The position numbers were made by a program, and so were the translations under genes. Positions 24,221 through 31,818 of a stretch of 44,949 nt of DNA are shown piece by piece. This stretch comes from an uncultured bacterium (lineage in GTDB: Bacteria > Patescibacteriota > Microgenomatia > UBA1400 > UBA12108), in contig CAJAUT010000010.1 of assembly GCA_903945195.1 (NCBI GenBank), positions 1 through 44,949 on the forward strand. The letters are read 5' to 3'. The notes beneath the pieces were generated by a model. That model ran no database searches, was not told where the DNA came from, and saw only the letters and a list, made by a program, of their open reading frames with translations. Each line of letters begins with the position of its first letter. Position 1 is the stretch's first letter.

Positions 24221-24523
24221 TCATCTGGTTGTCCGAAAATATTCGAAAATTAATACTACCGCCCCACCCACAATCAAATAATCAAAAACATTATTATAAA
24301 ACAACCCAAAAAAATTTAGATTATCTACCACTCCTCCATACATCACTCTCTGGTACAAATTCCCCAATCCCCCAATGATCATAAGGCCCAACCCTAGTCG
24401 CCCAATTAATTCCCGCACTTTAACCGCATAAATAACAAGCGAGACTATCACAACCCCAATTAAAATATTAGAAATTCCAGGCAACAGACCAAAGGATACT
24501 CCCCTATTTAACATTTTTGGCAC
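24221..24523 (-). CDS. lspA: Short lipoprotein signal peptidase II-like protein
   Basis: A 100-residue membrane protein with LspA motifs: NRGVSFGLL, GGLGNLYQR, GGVVDN and NNVFDYLIVGG. The two catalytic Asp (in VVDN and NVFDY) and the conserved Asn are kept; the Asp of GNxxDR is replaced by Gln. It is only about two-thirds of normal length (150-165 residues): the first membrane helix is missing, and an in-frame TAG close upstream rules out a longer start. The GTG start lies in the end of the dksA-like gene (20-nt overlap). It could be a reduced but active enzyme, since the dyad is present. Confidence 0.75.
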   Translation of the reverse strand: MPKMLNRGVSFGLLPGISNILIGVVIVSLVIYAVKVRELIGRLGLGLMIIGGLGNLYQRVMYGGVVDNLNFFGLFYNNVFDYLIVGGAVVLIFEYFRTTR

Positions 24524-24860
24524 AATCCATACACATTTCTGCGGTAGGATCTATCCCAAGCCTATCAGTATTTATCATTTCTCCACATTTTATACACTTG
24601 CCATAAGTTCCATCGTCCACCCTATCCATGGCTCCTCGTACGCGCTTTAAAGCATCACTAGTTTCTTCACCAAGCGCAGCAGACTGAGCATGCCCAAACT
24701 GCTCTGCAGCTTCGGTATCATCACTTGCATTATCATTTAGTCGACTTGCATCAGCAAAAGGATCTTCTTTAGCAAGAGATTTCTTACGATGCAGCAAATC
24801 AGTTTCCAATTTTTTAAGATAATCAAAAACTGGTTGTAGGATATTTCTTGGGTACTGCAT
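24504..24860 (-). CDS. DksA/TraR-family zinc-finger protein
   Basis: A 118-residue protein with a helical N-terminal half and a C4 zinc finger (CIKC ... CMDC) near the C-terminus, as in DksA/TraR and the Bacillus YteA group. The conserved GTYGKCIKCGE context is intact. Such proteins bind in the RNA polymerase secondary channel; here the N-terminus is that of the general zinc-finger subfamily rather than E. coli DksA. An AGGAGAA site precedes the ATG, and it lies 2 nt after lgt. Operon lgt-dksA-lspA. Confidence 0.88.
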   Translation of the reverse strand: MQYPRNILQPVFDYLKKLETDLLHRKKSLAKEDPFADASRLNDNASDDTEAAEQFGHAQSAALGEETSDALKRVRGAMDRVDDGTYGKCIKCGEMINTDRLGIDPTAEMCMDCAKNVK

Positions 24861-24862
24861 AT

Positions 24863-25675
24863 TTATTTTCTCCTTATTAATCCCTTTAGCTTACCCCACA
24901 AACTAGCATCTCGTCTACCCACTCTTTTCTCTATCAGATACGCACAAACTACAATCAAAACGATTCCCAAAATAAATTCTAGCGGAATCACTCCAAACAA
25001 TTTTATCCATCCATATTGATTAATCCATCCCGAAATTACAAAATACAATCCTGTTGCGACGCCAAACATCAAACTAGCCAATCCCTCTTGCGCCATACTT
25101 GATTCACCTTTATACCAAGAGTAAAAACGGAAATTTTTGCGTACTTTAGATACGATCGCAAAAGTGATCAAAGACCAAATGATGATTAGAGCATCTACAG
25201 GTATTCTATTTTCAGTTTGGCCTGGATACATTACTCCCCAACCGACAGCTATACCTGGATTACTACCATTCAGCAATCCTCCTATGCCGCCAAAGATGAG
25301 GACCATAGACAAAGCAACTGCAAAACTATCTGCGACTTTCCATGGATCCCAATCGTTACTTCTAGCAAACAAGATGATAAAAATTATCGCTGCAAGAATC
25401 CCAACAAAACTATCTATACCAGGGAATGTAAGGATCGCAAGTGAGCGATAAAGAGTACCCACTTGGTTCATATGCAAGAGTACGTAGCCAAGTCTTCCAA
25501 TTACAAAAAATATAATCAAAGATAAAAAATATCCATCAAACAACGAAATCTCATCAAAATGCTCGTCACGCCCCATCTTCCACCAATAATACAAAGCGAT
25601 AAAGAGTCCTATGGCCAGCATTACCCCGTACGAATATATTTTGACTGGACCGATACTAATAAGTATTGGAAACAT
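24863..25675 (-). CDS. lgt: Lgt-like prolipoprotein diacylglyceryl transferase with altered active site
   Basis: A 270-residue polytopic membrane protein. The ATG at 25675 is preferred over the earlier TTG because a TACAAT element ends 9 nt before it. The N-terminus (ILISIGPVKIYSYGVMLAIGLFIALYY) and helix order are those of Lgt. Key residues differ: the HGG His is Val (DSFVGILA), the GRxGNFINGE Arg is Gly (FGGIGGLLNGSNPG, with Asn and Gly kept), and RHPSQLYE is NRIPVDAL. It is therefore either a diverged Lgt with a different catalytic set or a non-lipidating homologue. It is next to a shortened lspA, so both steps of lipoprotein maturation look altered together. Confidence 0.82.
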   Translation of the reverse strand: MFPILISIGPVKIYSYGVMLAIGLFIALYYWWKMGRDEHFDEISLFDGYFLSLIIFFVIGRLGYVLLHMNQVGTLYRSLAILTFPGIDSFVGILAAIIFIILFARSNDWDPWKVADSFAVALSMVLIFGGIGGLLNGSNPGIAVGWGVMYPGQTENRIPVDALIIIWSLITFAIVSKVRKNFRFYSWYKGESSMAQEGLASLMFGVATGLYFVISGWINQYGWIKLFGVIPLEFILGIVLIVVCAYLIEKRVGRRDASLWGKLKGLIRRK

Positions 25676-25705
25676 AATAAACAAATTGTAACATGCCTGT
25701 GATTT

Positions 25706-25747
25706 AAGGTCTGATCTTGTAGGCGTAGTCCTACGAGGTCAGACCTT
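25706..25747. repeat. Intergenic palindromic element (GGTCTGA arms)
   Basis: A 17-nt stem (25706-25722 with 25731-25747) with two mismatches and an 8-nt loop lies between lgt and the divergent 25784 gene. The arms match queA element 1. Confidence 0.75.
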
Positions 25748-25783
25748 GCAGGAATATAAAATAAATTCTGATATACTTTTTAC

Positions 25784-26257
25784 ATGCTATCAATCAGTCA
25801 TGCCGCAACAGGCGCCTTTATCGCAGTCAAAATAGGCAATCCTATACTTGCCATTCCTCTCATACTTTTGTCACACTATCTAGAAGATGCCGTCCCTCAC
25901 TGGGACGCGGGCACAGGCCTTGGTAGCGGCAAAAAGACGAGGAGCGACGCTATAAAGCACGGCATCGTAGATCTAATACTTGCCGGTATCATTGTCCTAG
26001 TTTTCTACTACCCTCGTTTCCCCATAGTTCCGAACCTTGCGGATGCGAGTGTTCGGAACTTTGCACCTTACTGGGGTGCTTTTGTGGGTCTCATTCCAGA
26101 TTTTCTCGAAGCTCCACGGAACTTCCTCAAATACGAACCCTGGTTTTTAAAACCTTTAAACAAATTCCATCACATCTTCCATCACTCTATCCCCTCTGCC
26201 ATCGACGGCCTCGCCCCCCAAGTCTTACTGCTTATTATCCTTTGGATTTTTCGCTAA
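25784..26257 (+). CDS. YdjM/phospholipase-C-like membrane-associated hydrolase family protein
   Basis: A 157-residue membrane protein beginning MLSISHAATGAFIAVKIGNPILAIPLILLSHYLEDAVPHWD. His and Asp residues in SHAATG, SHYLEDAVPHWD and KFHHIFHH fit the metal-binding pattern of the inner-membrane hydrolase group related to YdjM. The substrate is unknown. TATACT ends 6 nt before the ATG. A palindromic element (26026-26060) is read through in frame, adding IVPNLADASVRNF between two helices. The gene runs towards the tRNA-Leu gene. Confidence 0.65.
   Translation: MLSISHAATGAFIAVKIGNPILAIPLILLSHYLEDAVPHWDAGTGLGSGKKTRSDAIKHGIVDLILAGIIVLVFYYPRFPIVPNLADASVRNFAPYWGAFVGLIPDFLEAPRNFLKYEPWFLKPLNKFHHIFHHSIPSAIDGLAPQVLLLIILWIFR
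26026..26060 (+). repeat. Palindromic element in the 25784 gene (AGTTCCGAAC arms)
   Basis: A 10-bp perfect stem (26026-26035 with 26051-26060) around a 15-nt loop. The CCCATAGTTCCGA left side is the same as in queA element 3. It is in frame. Confidence 0.8.
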
Positions 26258-26264
26258 ACTAAAG

Positions 26265-26348
26265 TGCCTAGGGAGAGACTCGAACTCTCAAGGTCATTAC
26301 AACCACGAGTTTTTGAGACTCGCGCGTATACCATTCCGCCACCTAGGC
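26265..26348 (-). tRNA. tRNA-Leu (anticodon CAA)
   Basis: A complete class II tRNA of 84 nt. The acceptor stem is GCCTAGG/CCTAGGC with discriminator A. The D arm carries GGCGGAATGGTA. The anticodon stem CGAGT/ACTCG holds the loop CTCAAAA, giving anticodon CAA for UUG. A long variable arm follows and the T arm has GTTCGAGTC. The CCA end is not encoded. It lies between two genes with no other RNA genes nearby. Confidence 0.97.
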
Positions 26349-26365
26349 ATAATTGTATTTTAACA

Positions 26366-29137
26366 CTAGTGTGCCTTATCCACCCCGTAAAACCGGACGC
26401 GGTCACCTTTAAACCTAAGATCAATGGTGCGTAGAGCCCCATTGCGATGTTTGGCAATATTTAGCTTCACACTAGATAGGTCTTCTGCGTCCTCGCGATA
26501 AAGGAACATCACAACGTCCGCATCTTGCTCGATACTCCCAGATTCACGTAGATCAGATAGTTGTGGCGAGCTACCTGCTCCCCTATTTTCGATTGCACGA
26601 GATAGTTGCGACATAGCTACCACAGGGATCTTTAATTCACGAGCCAAGTTTTTCATACCTTGGGAGATCTCGGCCACCTCCTGGACACGATTTTCTAGAT
26701 TGCGGCCCTTTACTAGCTGCAAATAGTCGACAAATATGAGACCCACGTTGTGCTCCGACTTTAAACGTCTGGCTTTAGTTCTCATCTCTAGTACGGAGAT
26801 ACCTGGCGTATCGTCGATATATAGCGGTGCCTCAGCCAGCACTCCCATGGCCTCAGATAATTTTTCAAAATCACTTGGCGTCAGCTTACCTGTCTTTAGT
26901 CTCCATGCATCAATATCCGCTTGCGACACCAGCATACGGTCCACCAGCTCTTCTTTACTCATTTCAAGCGAAAAATATCCTACAGGCACCTTTGCCACCA
27001 CACTTGCATACTGAGCAATATTTAGCGAAAAGGCTGTGTTGTGCACCAAGATATCGCTAGCCACAAAATTGTGCACATCATCTACAGTCAGATCATATAC
27101 ATTTTCCTTGCCTTTTGGCTCAATAGAAACTATTTGGTCAAAAAATACATCACTACTTGCGATCTCTGACAAAATCCTAGACTGTAAAGCCTTCGCAATC
27201 GCTAGTAAAGTATCTCTGCGGAGCTGTCTTTTCCATGCATGGATATTTGCACCTTCATTTTTCCCCATCATTCTCGAAAGCTCAGCCCAAGAAATATCTC
27301 CCTTTTCTTTTTCTACGATCCCCCACACATTAAAAGGCAAAGTGTCATGGGTCCAGTTTTTTGCACTTGATTTTGGCAAGACTATTTTTACGGCTTTATC
27401 CAACTTTTCTTCCTTACCAAAAATTCCTATCTCACTTGCAAAATGCAAAATTTCGCTAGCTCCAAACACTTCTACCTCAAATGAAATTTTGATCTGGTCT
27501 CTATACTTGATCTTCTTTTCTCGCAATTTGGCAATTATCCCAAATCTAAGGAGCAAATGTTTCACTTGCTCTGCCAAGATATAAGAACTAGATGCATAGC
27601 TCAGTCGTACAGTATTATCTTTATTTATCACAACGCTACCATCGCACGCAAAAAGTCGATTCAAAAACAAAGCCATTTTAGATTTTGGAAGTGTAAATAT
27701 TACATTGGGGATAAATTTCTCTAGTGCATTTTTTCCAAATATATCTAGCTCTATCAACCAGTCTGTCAAAGAATTCTTTTGTGCGTCAGGGATTTGGATA
27801 TTTAATACTTTTGATACTAATCTAAAAGTATCACCTGTAGGCATACTCAAAGCATTCACCCACAAACTTACGCTTGCAACGCTTACGTTTAAATTTTTTG
27901 CAAACTGAGCCTGAGACAGTCCTGTGGATTCAAAATGTTCGACCAACTTTTTGGCAAAAACGTCTCTCTGCTGCTGTTTCCATCCCAAATCTTTGCTTGC
28001 AGACACACTTTGAGTCCGACCATTTGAGCTAATATTTTTTACGACCACACCTTCAAATTGAGTTACGTATTTTGCAAAGTCTGACCTAACTTTCTCAGAT
28101 CCATTGGTAAACCTAGGATTCTTATTAGTCAGTCCACCGTCTCCAAGTAAATACGCAAGCGTTGCTACTTTATACTCTTCGAGCTTCGACTCCCCAAAAA
28201 TCTCTATTTTTCTAGGCACTGCGATTCTGTCACCTGGCACAAGCTCCTCCACCCTTTTCCACCCATCAATAGTCAAAAGAGGATGTACTGCAGTAGCTTT
28301 TATTTTGTTGCCTAGATTAGTTTTTACTTCAAATACGGGTTTTACTCCATCATCCAGATAAATGCTCGGATTTCTAAGCTCCATTTTCCAGTGATTATTT
28401 AAGCTCAGCACCTTACCCTTTCCATTCTTTACAAACGCGTCCATCCTCATACGTTCACCAGTCAGAGTATCTACCATCAGCGTGTCTCCAGCCACACACT
28501 TGCCCATGCCGGGCCTCGCTGCCAAAATGATCAGATTTGAGTCCTGCATCCCAGCCAGCGTATTGTCTAGATCAGTAAAGCCAGATGGTACACCCCGCAG
28601 TGCTCCAGATCTTTTAGACAGTTCGTCCAACCTATCAAAACTTTCAGATAGTACGCTGCGAATAGGAATAAACCCCTGCTTGGTACTAGACTGCGACAAA
28701 GAAAATACTTTTTGCTCGGCCGAGTCCAGGATCCCAGCTATATCACTACCCTCATCAAACGACATCTCTATCATCGAAGCCGAGTCAGAGATCAGTCTGC
28801 GTCTTGTGTAATACCCCTGGATGATCTCCCCGTAGTGGCGGATATTGGCCGAGCTTGGCACCCCTTCCACAAGCGTCGAGATATAAGACACTCCACCCAC
28901 AGCGTCCAGCAGTTTCATAGACTTGAGTTTTTGTGGCAAGGTCACTAGGTCTATCGGTTCGCGCGACTCAAAGAGCTTGATCATTGCTTCAAAGATATCG
29001 CCGTGTTTAGTTTGATAAAAATGTTCTGGTTTTAGAAATTCAGAGATTTGTACGATAGCGTCTTTGTCGATCAGGATTGATCCCAGCACCGACATTTCTG
29101 CATCATCACTATGTGGGGGAACTTTCTGCACTGCCAT
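26366..29137 (-). CDS. dnaB: Replicative DNA helicase DnaB, interrupted by an intein
   Basis: A 923-residue precursor. The N-terminal domain (1-150) starts VPPHSDDAEMSVLGSIL as in DnaB. The RecA-like helicase core carries Walker A split by an intein: ARPGMGK ends at residue 213, the intein runs from Cys214 to Asn700, and TAFSLNIA follows at 701. After splicing the helicase is 436 residues, the usual size. Later motifs are IFVDYLQLV (Walker B), MSQLSR and the final REDAED and LNIAKHRNG. TAGAAT ends 6 nt before the ATG, suggesting a leaderless mRNA. Confidence 0.97.
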   Translation of the reverse strand: MAVQKVPPHSDDAEMSVLGSILIDKDAIVQISEFLKPEHFYQTKHGDIFEAMIKLFESREPIDLVTLPQKLKSMKLLDAVGGVSYISTLVEGVPSSANIRHYGEIIQGYYTRRRLISDSASMIEMSFDEGSDIAGILDSAEQKVFSLSQSSTKQGFIPIRSVLSESFDRLDELSKRSGALRGVPSGFTDLDNTLAGMQDSNLIILAARPGMGKCVAGDTLMVDTLTGERMRMDAFVKNGKGKVLSLNNHWKMELRNPSIYLDDGVKPVFEVKTNLGNKIKATAVHPLLTIDGWKRVEELVPGDRIAVPRKIEIFGESKLEEYKVATLAYLLGDGGLTNKNPRFTNGSEKVRSDFAKYVTQFEGVVVKNISSNGRTQSVSASKDLGWKQQQRDVFAKKLVEHFESTGLSQAQFAKNLNVSVASVSLWVNALSMPTGDTFRLVSKVLNIQIPDAQKNSLTDWLIELDIFGKNALEKFIPNVIFTLPKSKMALFLNRLFACDGSVVINKDNTVRLSYASSSYILAEQVKHLLLRFGIIAKLREKKIKYRDQIKISFEVEVFGASEILHFASEIGIFGKEEKLDKAVKIVLPKSSAKNWTHDTLPFNVWGIVEKEKGDISWAELSRMMGKNEGANIHAWKRQLRRDTLLAIAKALQSRILSEIASSDVFFDQIVSIEPKGKENVYDLTVDDVHNFVASDILVHNTAFSLNIAQYASVVAKVPVGYFSLEMSKEELVDRMLVSQADIDAWRLKTGKLTPSDFEKLSEAMGVLAEAPLYIDDTPGISVLEMRTKARRLKSEHNVGLIFVDYLQLVKGRNLENRVQEVAEISQGMKNLARELKIPVVAMSQLSRAIENRGAGSSPQLSDLRESGSIEQDADVVMFLYREDAEDLSSVKLNIAKHRNGALRTIDLRFKGDRVRFYGVDKAH
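27038..28498 (-). mobile_element. DnaB intein with LAGLIDADG endonuclease
   Basis: A 487-residue protein-splicing element inserted in the Walker A loop between GK and T. It starts CVAGDTLMVD (block A), has block B with TAVHPLLTIDGWKRVEELVPGD and ends with VYDLTVDDVHNFVASDILVHN followed by Thr. Two LAGLIDADG motifs are visible (TLAYLLGDGG at 326-335 and LNRLFACDGSV at 492-502), so a homing endonuclease may be active. Between and after them are two helix-turn-helix-like segments (LSQAQFAKNLNVSVASVSLWV at 407-427 and ISWAELSRMMGKNEGANIHAW at 615-635), which could add DNA contacts. Confidence 0.93.
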
Positions 29138-29182
29138 ATCTTCATTCTACATCAGAGAACTAGGGTCTACACTAAGTACTAA

Positions 29183-29674
29183 CTATTCAAACACTATCAC
29201 TTCAGTCAAATCTTCGGGTAGTGAAACTTTAGACAAATTTAGACTCTTTACACTGCGTGACCCGTGTTCATACGAAGCGATAAACTTGGCTGTTTGCTCA
29301 CCATATGGCAATACATAATAAGGTTCGAGTTTAGACACTAGTTCGACACTATCTTTTGCTGGCATACTGTCAGCAGACAGTATGACTACGTCAATATTTT
29401 CTAGATCAGAAATAGATTTTTCAGACAATGCTTTTTCTATATTGCCTAAATACGCTACTCTCACATCATCAAACTGTATCACGTAGACATTACTTGTTTC
29501 TGCCTTGTATCCAAATACCGAAATTCCCTCTACTTCATACTCTCCAGGTTGAGTGATGATAAAGTCGTCCCCACCACTTTTATGAGAAATCGTCAGCTTC
29601 GCGGCAGCGGCAGTCACTGTCCCATTTTTAGCTTTGATCTTGAAACTATCTTTTCCTAAATAACTTATATCCAT
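29183..29674 (-). CDS. Metallo-beta-lactamase-fold protein without the metal motif
   Basis: A 163-residue protein from the ATG at 29674; an earlier GTG at 29692 is less likely because a TATATT element ends 5 nt before this ATG. It resembles the UlaG-like small beta-lactamase-fold proteins: GPGEYEVEGISVFG-like loop, VRVAYLGNIEKAL and IDVVILSADSMPAKDSVELVSKLEPYYVLPYG. The HxHxDH metal-binding motif is absent, so it probably does not hydrolyse substrates. Such forms are common in small-genome bacteria and have no known role. Confidence 0.65.
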   Translation of the reverse strand: MDISYLGKDSFKIKAKNGTVTAAAAKLTISHKSGGDDFIITQPGEYEVEGISVFGYKAETSNVYVIQFDDVRVAYLGNIEKALSEKSISDLENIDVVILSADSMPAKDSVELVSKLEPYYVLPYGEQTAKFIASYEHGSRSVKSLNLSKVSLPEDLTEVIVFE

Positions 29675-29753
29675 AGGTAAATATACTATCACATCTAAAT
29701 CAGACTTTACAGACTTTACGAACTTACTACTTTAGGCTAATATGTGGCCTAAG

Positions 29754-30194
29754 ATGAAAGTTAAAAAAGAAGTCACCGTAGCTATAGTTATAGGTTTGAT
29801 CATTGCCTTGGTTGTCACTGGTGGCATCTTGAGGGCCAGGACTGCACTCAGCAAAATCAAAATTCCAAGCAAAGATGCACAACAAAATCGTCCTGTAGAA
29901 TCGGGCAAAATCGAGAGAAAGTCGAATGAGCTCTTTGTAGATCTTACGACCCCAGACAACTCCGTCACGACAGAGCCCAAGCTCACGCTCACCGGCAAGA
30001 CTCTCCCAGGCACCTACATCGCTATCCTAGCCGAAAAAGGCGAATATCTGATCGTCCCAAGTGACGCCGGCACCTTTAGCCAAGACATCGTACTTATCAA
30101 AGGTGCCAATACCATCACCGTGACTGTTTATCAAAATGACGGCAAGAAAGTCGAGAAGACCTTGAGTGCGGTGTACACAACAGCTCAGTTGTGA
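29754..30194 (+). CDS. Membrane-anchored protein with one Ig-like domain
   Basis: A 146-residue protein from the ATG at 29754 (an in-frame ATG at 29742 overlaps a TAATAT element). The N-terminus (VKKEVTVAIVIGLIIALVVTGG) is a membrane anchor. After a short linker, residues 58-140 form a bacterial Ig-like domain (LTLTGKTLPGTYIAILAEKGEYLIVPSDAGTFSQDIVLIKGANTITVTVY), of the kind used as surface spacers. The next exported protein follows after 24 nt, so they form an operon. Confidence 0.72.
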   Translation: MKVKKEVTVAIVIGLIIALVVTGGILRARTALSKIKIPSKDAQQNRPVESGKIERKSNELFVDLTTPDNSVTTEPKLTLTGKTLPGTYIAILAEKGEYLIVPSDAGTFSQDIVLIKGANTITVTVYQNDGKKVEKTLSAVYTTAQL

Positions 30195-30218
30195 TAAAGT
30201 TTACCTTCAAAAATATCT

Positions 30219-30896
30219 ATGTATAAAAAACTATATTTAATCCCCTTTATCGCGCTTATCTTGACTGCTTACCCAGCCTATGCCGCTAGCCCCTCTCCTT
30301 CACCTTCCCCCTCAGACAATTCATCCACAGTAAACGAAAATCTCAAAAAAAGACTCCAGGAATCCCTCGCTTCATCAGATGACACAACTACTGCCACCCA
30401 AGATACCAAAGGCTATATCGGCAAAATCAAAGATATCATCAAAGATACCGTCATCATGGAAGACAAAGATGGTAAAAAAGATCTCAAGCTTACTTCCACC
30501 ACAAACATCGTTAGATCTCCAGGTAGCTCCGCGATCAAATCAGATGATATGCGCATAGGCGACTACATCATCGCCATAGGCATCCCCAAAGAAACAGATG
30601 TCTTAGAAGCCAAAAGATTAATTGTGAGCATCGACCCTATCCAAACTTCTACAAAAACCTCAGGTTTTGGCACCATTTCCAAACTTTCAAAAACCTCACT
30701 CACTTTACTAGTTGAAGGCTCAGACAAAGTGATCGAGGTAAATACCAAGTCTCTCTACAAATCAGCAGTAGCCACGATCGATTTCGCCGATCTTTCACTT
30801 GGCGATACTGTCATCTACACAGCCACCAAAGACGATGATGATATCTTGACTGCCTCAGTGATCATGCGCGTCAAGACTGCCGCCCTCAGTGAGTAA
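30219..30896 (+). CDS. Exported beta-domain protein of unknown function
   Basis: A 225-residue protein with a signal peptide (1-22, ending AYAAS) and a Ser/Pro linker. Two related segments (about 65-130 and 142-220) each follow the pattern GxIxxIxxxxxxxxxxDG ... DLxLGDxVI, typical of small beta-barrel surface domains of the DUF5666 kind. No catalytic residues were recognised. It shares an operon with the Ig-like protein and ends just before a toxin-antitoxin promoter. Confidence 0.7.
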   Translation: MYKKLYLIPFIALILTAYPAYAASPSPSPSPSDNSSTVNENLKKRLQESLASSDDTTTATQDTKGYIGKIKDIIKDTVIMEDKDGKKDLKLTSTTNIVRSPGSSAIKSDDMRIGDYIIAIGIPKETDVLEAKRLIVSIDPIQTSTKTSGFGTISKLSKTSLTLLVEGSDKVIEVNTKSLYKSAVATIDFADLSLGDTVIYTATKDDDDILTASVIMRVKTAALSE

Positions 30897-30899
30897 AGT

Positions 30900-30928
30900 T
30901 TGACACCCCCTAAAAACATGTGTATGCT
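30900..30928 (+). promoter_or_regulatory. Sigma-70 promoter of the antitoxin-toxin pair
   Basis: TTGACA (30900-30905), 17-nt spacer, TATGCT (30923-30928). The ATG at 30937 lies 8 nt after the -10, so the message would have almost no leader. Confidence 0.75.
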
Positions 30929-30936
30929 ATATGTGT

Positions 30937-31209
30937 ATGTTGAACCAACGAGCACAAATCCTACTAGATCACGAAACCAAGAGTCTTATTCAGGACGCTG
31001 CCCTAGCCATGAATGTTTCTTTTGGTGAAGCCATCCGCCACGCTGCCAACTTCAGCTACAAAACCAAGCAGATTCACAAACAAAAAAATAATATCAAAAA
31101 TTCCAGGCTAGATGCAGCCGCCAAGATCCAAAAGATTCGCAAGTCACTAAATTTACATCTTACTGTCGAAGAAATCAAAGAGATGGCACACCATGGTCAC
31201 AAATACTGA
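30937..31209 (+). CDS. Antitoxin-like DNA-binding protein
   Basis: A 90-residue protein. The ATG at 30937 is chosen because the ATG at 30931 would fall before the transcription start. MLNQRAQILLDHETKSLIQDAALAMNVSFGEAIRHA is a ribbon-helix-helix-like start (basic strand, helix, turn, helix). A Lys/Asn-rich stretch (about 45-65) and an acidic/helical tail that would wrap the toxin follow. It overlaps the PIN-domain gene by 17 nt, the usual order antitoxin then toxin. Confidence 0.72.
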   Translation: MLNQRAQILLDHETKSLIQDAALAMNVSFGEAIRHAANFSYKTKQIHKQKNNIKNSRLDAAAKIQKIRKSLNLHLTVEEIKEMAHHGHKY

Positions 31210-31600
31210 TCCAAAGCATTATGTAGTTGATTCCTCAGTTATAATCTCCTACTTGATGGTGGATGAAAAAATCGATCCCAATCATGAAAAAATCATTACA
31301 GATCACCTACATCACAGGATCACTCTCAGCGCACCCATTATTCTACCCTTTGAAATCGGCAATAGTCTAAAATCTGGCGTACTTTCAAAAAGATTAACCA
31401 ACTCGCAGGCAAATGAACTTTTTAAACAATTTTTCAATCTTGATATCAAACTCAAGCCAGTCAACTATGACGCAGTCCTAAAACTCGCTACCTCGCGAAA
31501 TCTATCCTTCTACGACGCCTCCTATCTATCCATGCACAAATCAACTCATTATCCCCTCCTCTCCCTAGACAAAAAACTACTATCTGCCGCAAAAATTTGA
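31193..31600 (+). CDS. vapC: PIN-domain toxin (VapC-like ribonuclease)
   Basis: A 135-residue PIN-domain protein. The metal-binding acidic residues are Asp13 (YVVDSSVI), Glu in LPFEIGNSL, Asp in SFYDASYLSM and Asp in LLSLDKKLL. Such toxins cleave tRNA or rRNA when freed from the antitoxin. The start codon lies inside the antitoxin gene; the preceding sequence CACCATGG has no strong ribosome binding site, so translation is probably coupled. It is the first of two PIN systems in the window. Confidence 0.87.
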   Translation: MVTNTDPKHYVVDSSVIISYLMVDEKIDPNHEKIITDHLHHRITLSAPIILPFEIGNSLKSGVLSKRLTNSQANELFKQFFNLDIKLKPVNYDAVLKLATSRNLSFYDASYLSMHKSTHYPLLSLDKKLLSAAKI

Positions 31601-31624
31601 CAATTCTCAGTTAGCTGCTATATT
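31597..31624 (+). promoter_or_regulatory. Promoter of the leader before the 31819 gene
   Basis: TTGACA (31597-31602), 16-nt spacer, TATATT (31619-31624) preceded by TGC. The same design (TTGACA, 16 nt, TGC then TATNNT) occurs at 37889-37916. Confidence 0.7.
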
Positions 31625-31633
31625 ACCCAAACT

Positions 31634-31747
31634 ATGACAAAAATCATGTGTTTATCAGCCGATTCACCCGCCTGCAATAGCTGTGCTATAGCACTGCGGG
31701 CAGGTCATACCCCCCATACATTTGTGGCGGGGACGCATTTTGCGTAA
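31634..31747 (+). other. Possible 37-residue leader ORF with Cys/Pro residues
   Basis: An ATG 9 nt after the -10 opens a 37-codon frame (MTKIMCLSADSPACNSCAIA...) ending TAA at 31747. It contains the hairpin element 31666-31705. A terminator-like hairpin follows at 31777. It may be a leader peptide for attenuation, or the whole unit may be a small RNA of about 170 nt. Confidence 0.4.
31666..31705 (+). repeat. Dispersed hairpin element, copy A
   Basis: A 40-nt imperfect hairpin starting ACCCGCCTGCAA and ending TAGCACTGCGGGCAGGT. The last 17 bases are identical to copy B on the minus strand at 43551-43589. Confidence 0.85.
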
Positions 31748-31776
31748 AAAATAGACAATTAGTCTCTTTCCCATAC

Positions 31777-31798
31777 CCCGCCACCAGGCGGGTTTTTT
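31777..31798 (+). terminator. Rho-independent terminator or attenuator before 31819
   Basis: CCCGCC, loop ACCA, GGCGGG, then TTTTTT. It lies between the leader promoter and the gene at 31819, which begins 21 nt later after an AAAGGAAC ribosome binding site, so it would limit expression of that gene. Confidence 0.85.
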
Positions 31799-31818
31799 GT
31801 ATTTACTAAAGGAACTTT

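Noticed and set aside
27036-27584. 182-residue frame antisense to the intein
   Set aside because: It is the mirror of a conserved coding frame, Ser/Phe/Ile-rich and without start signals.
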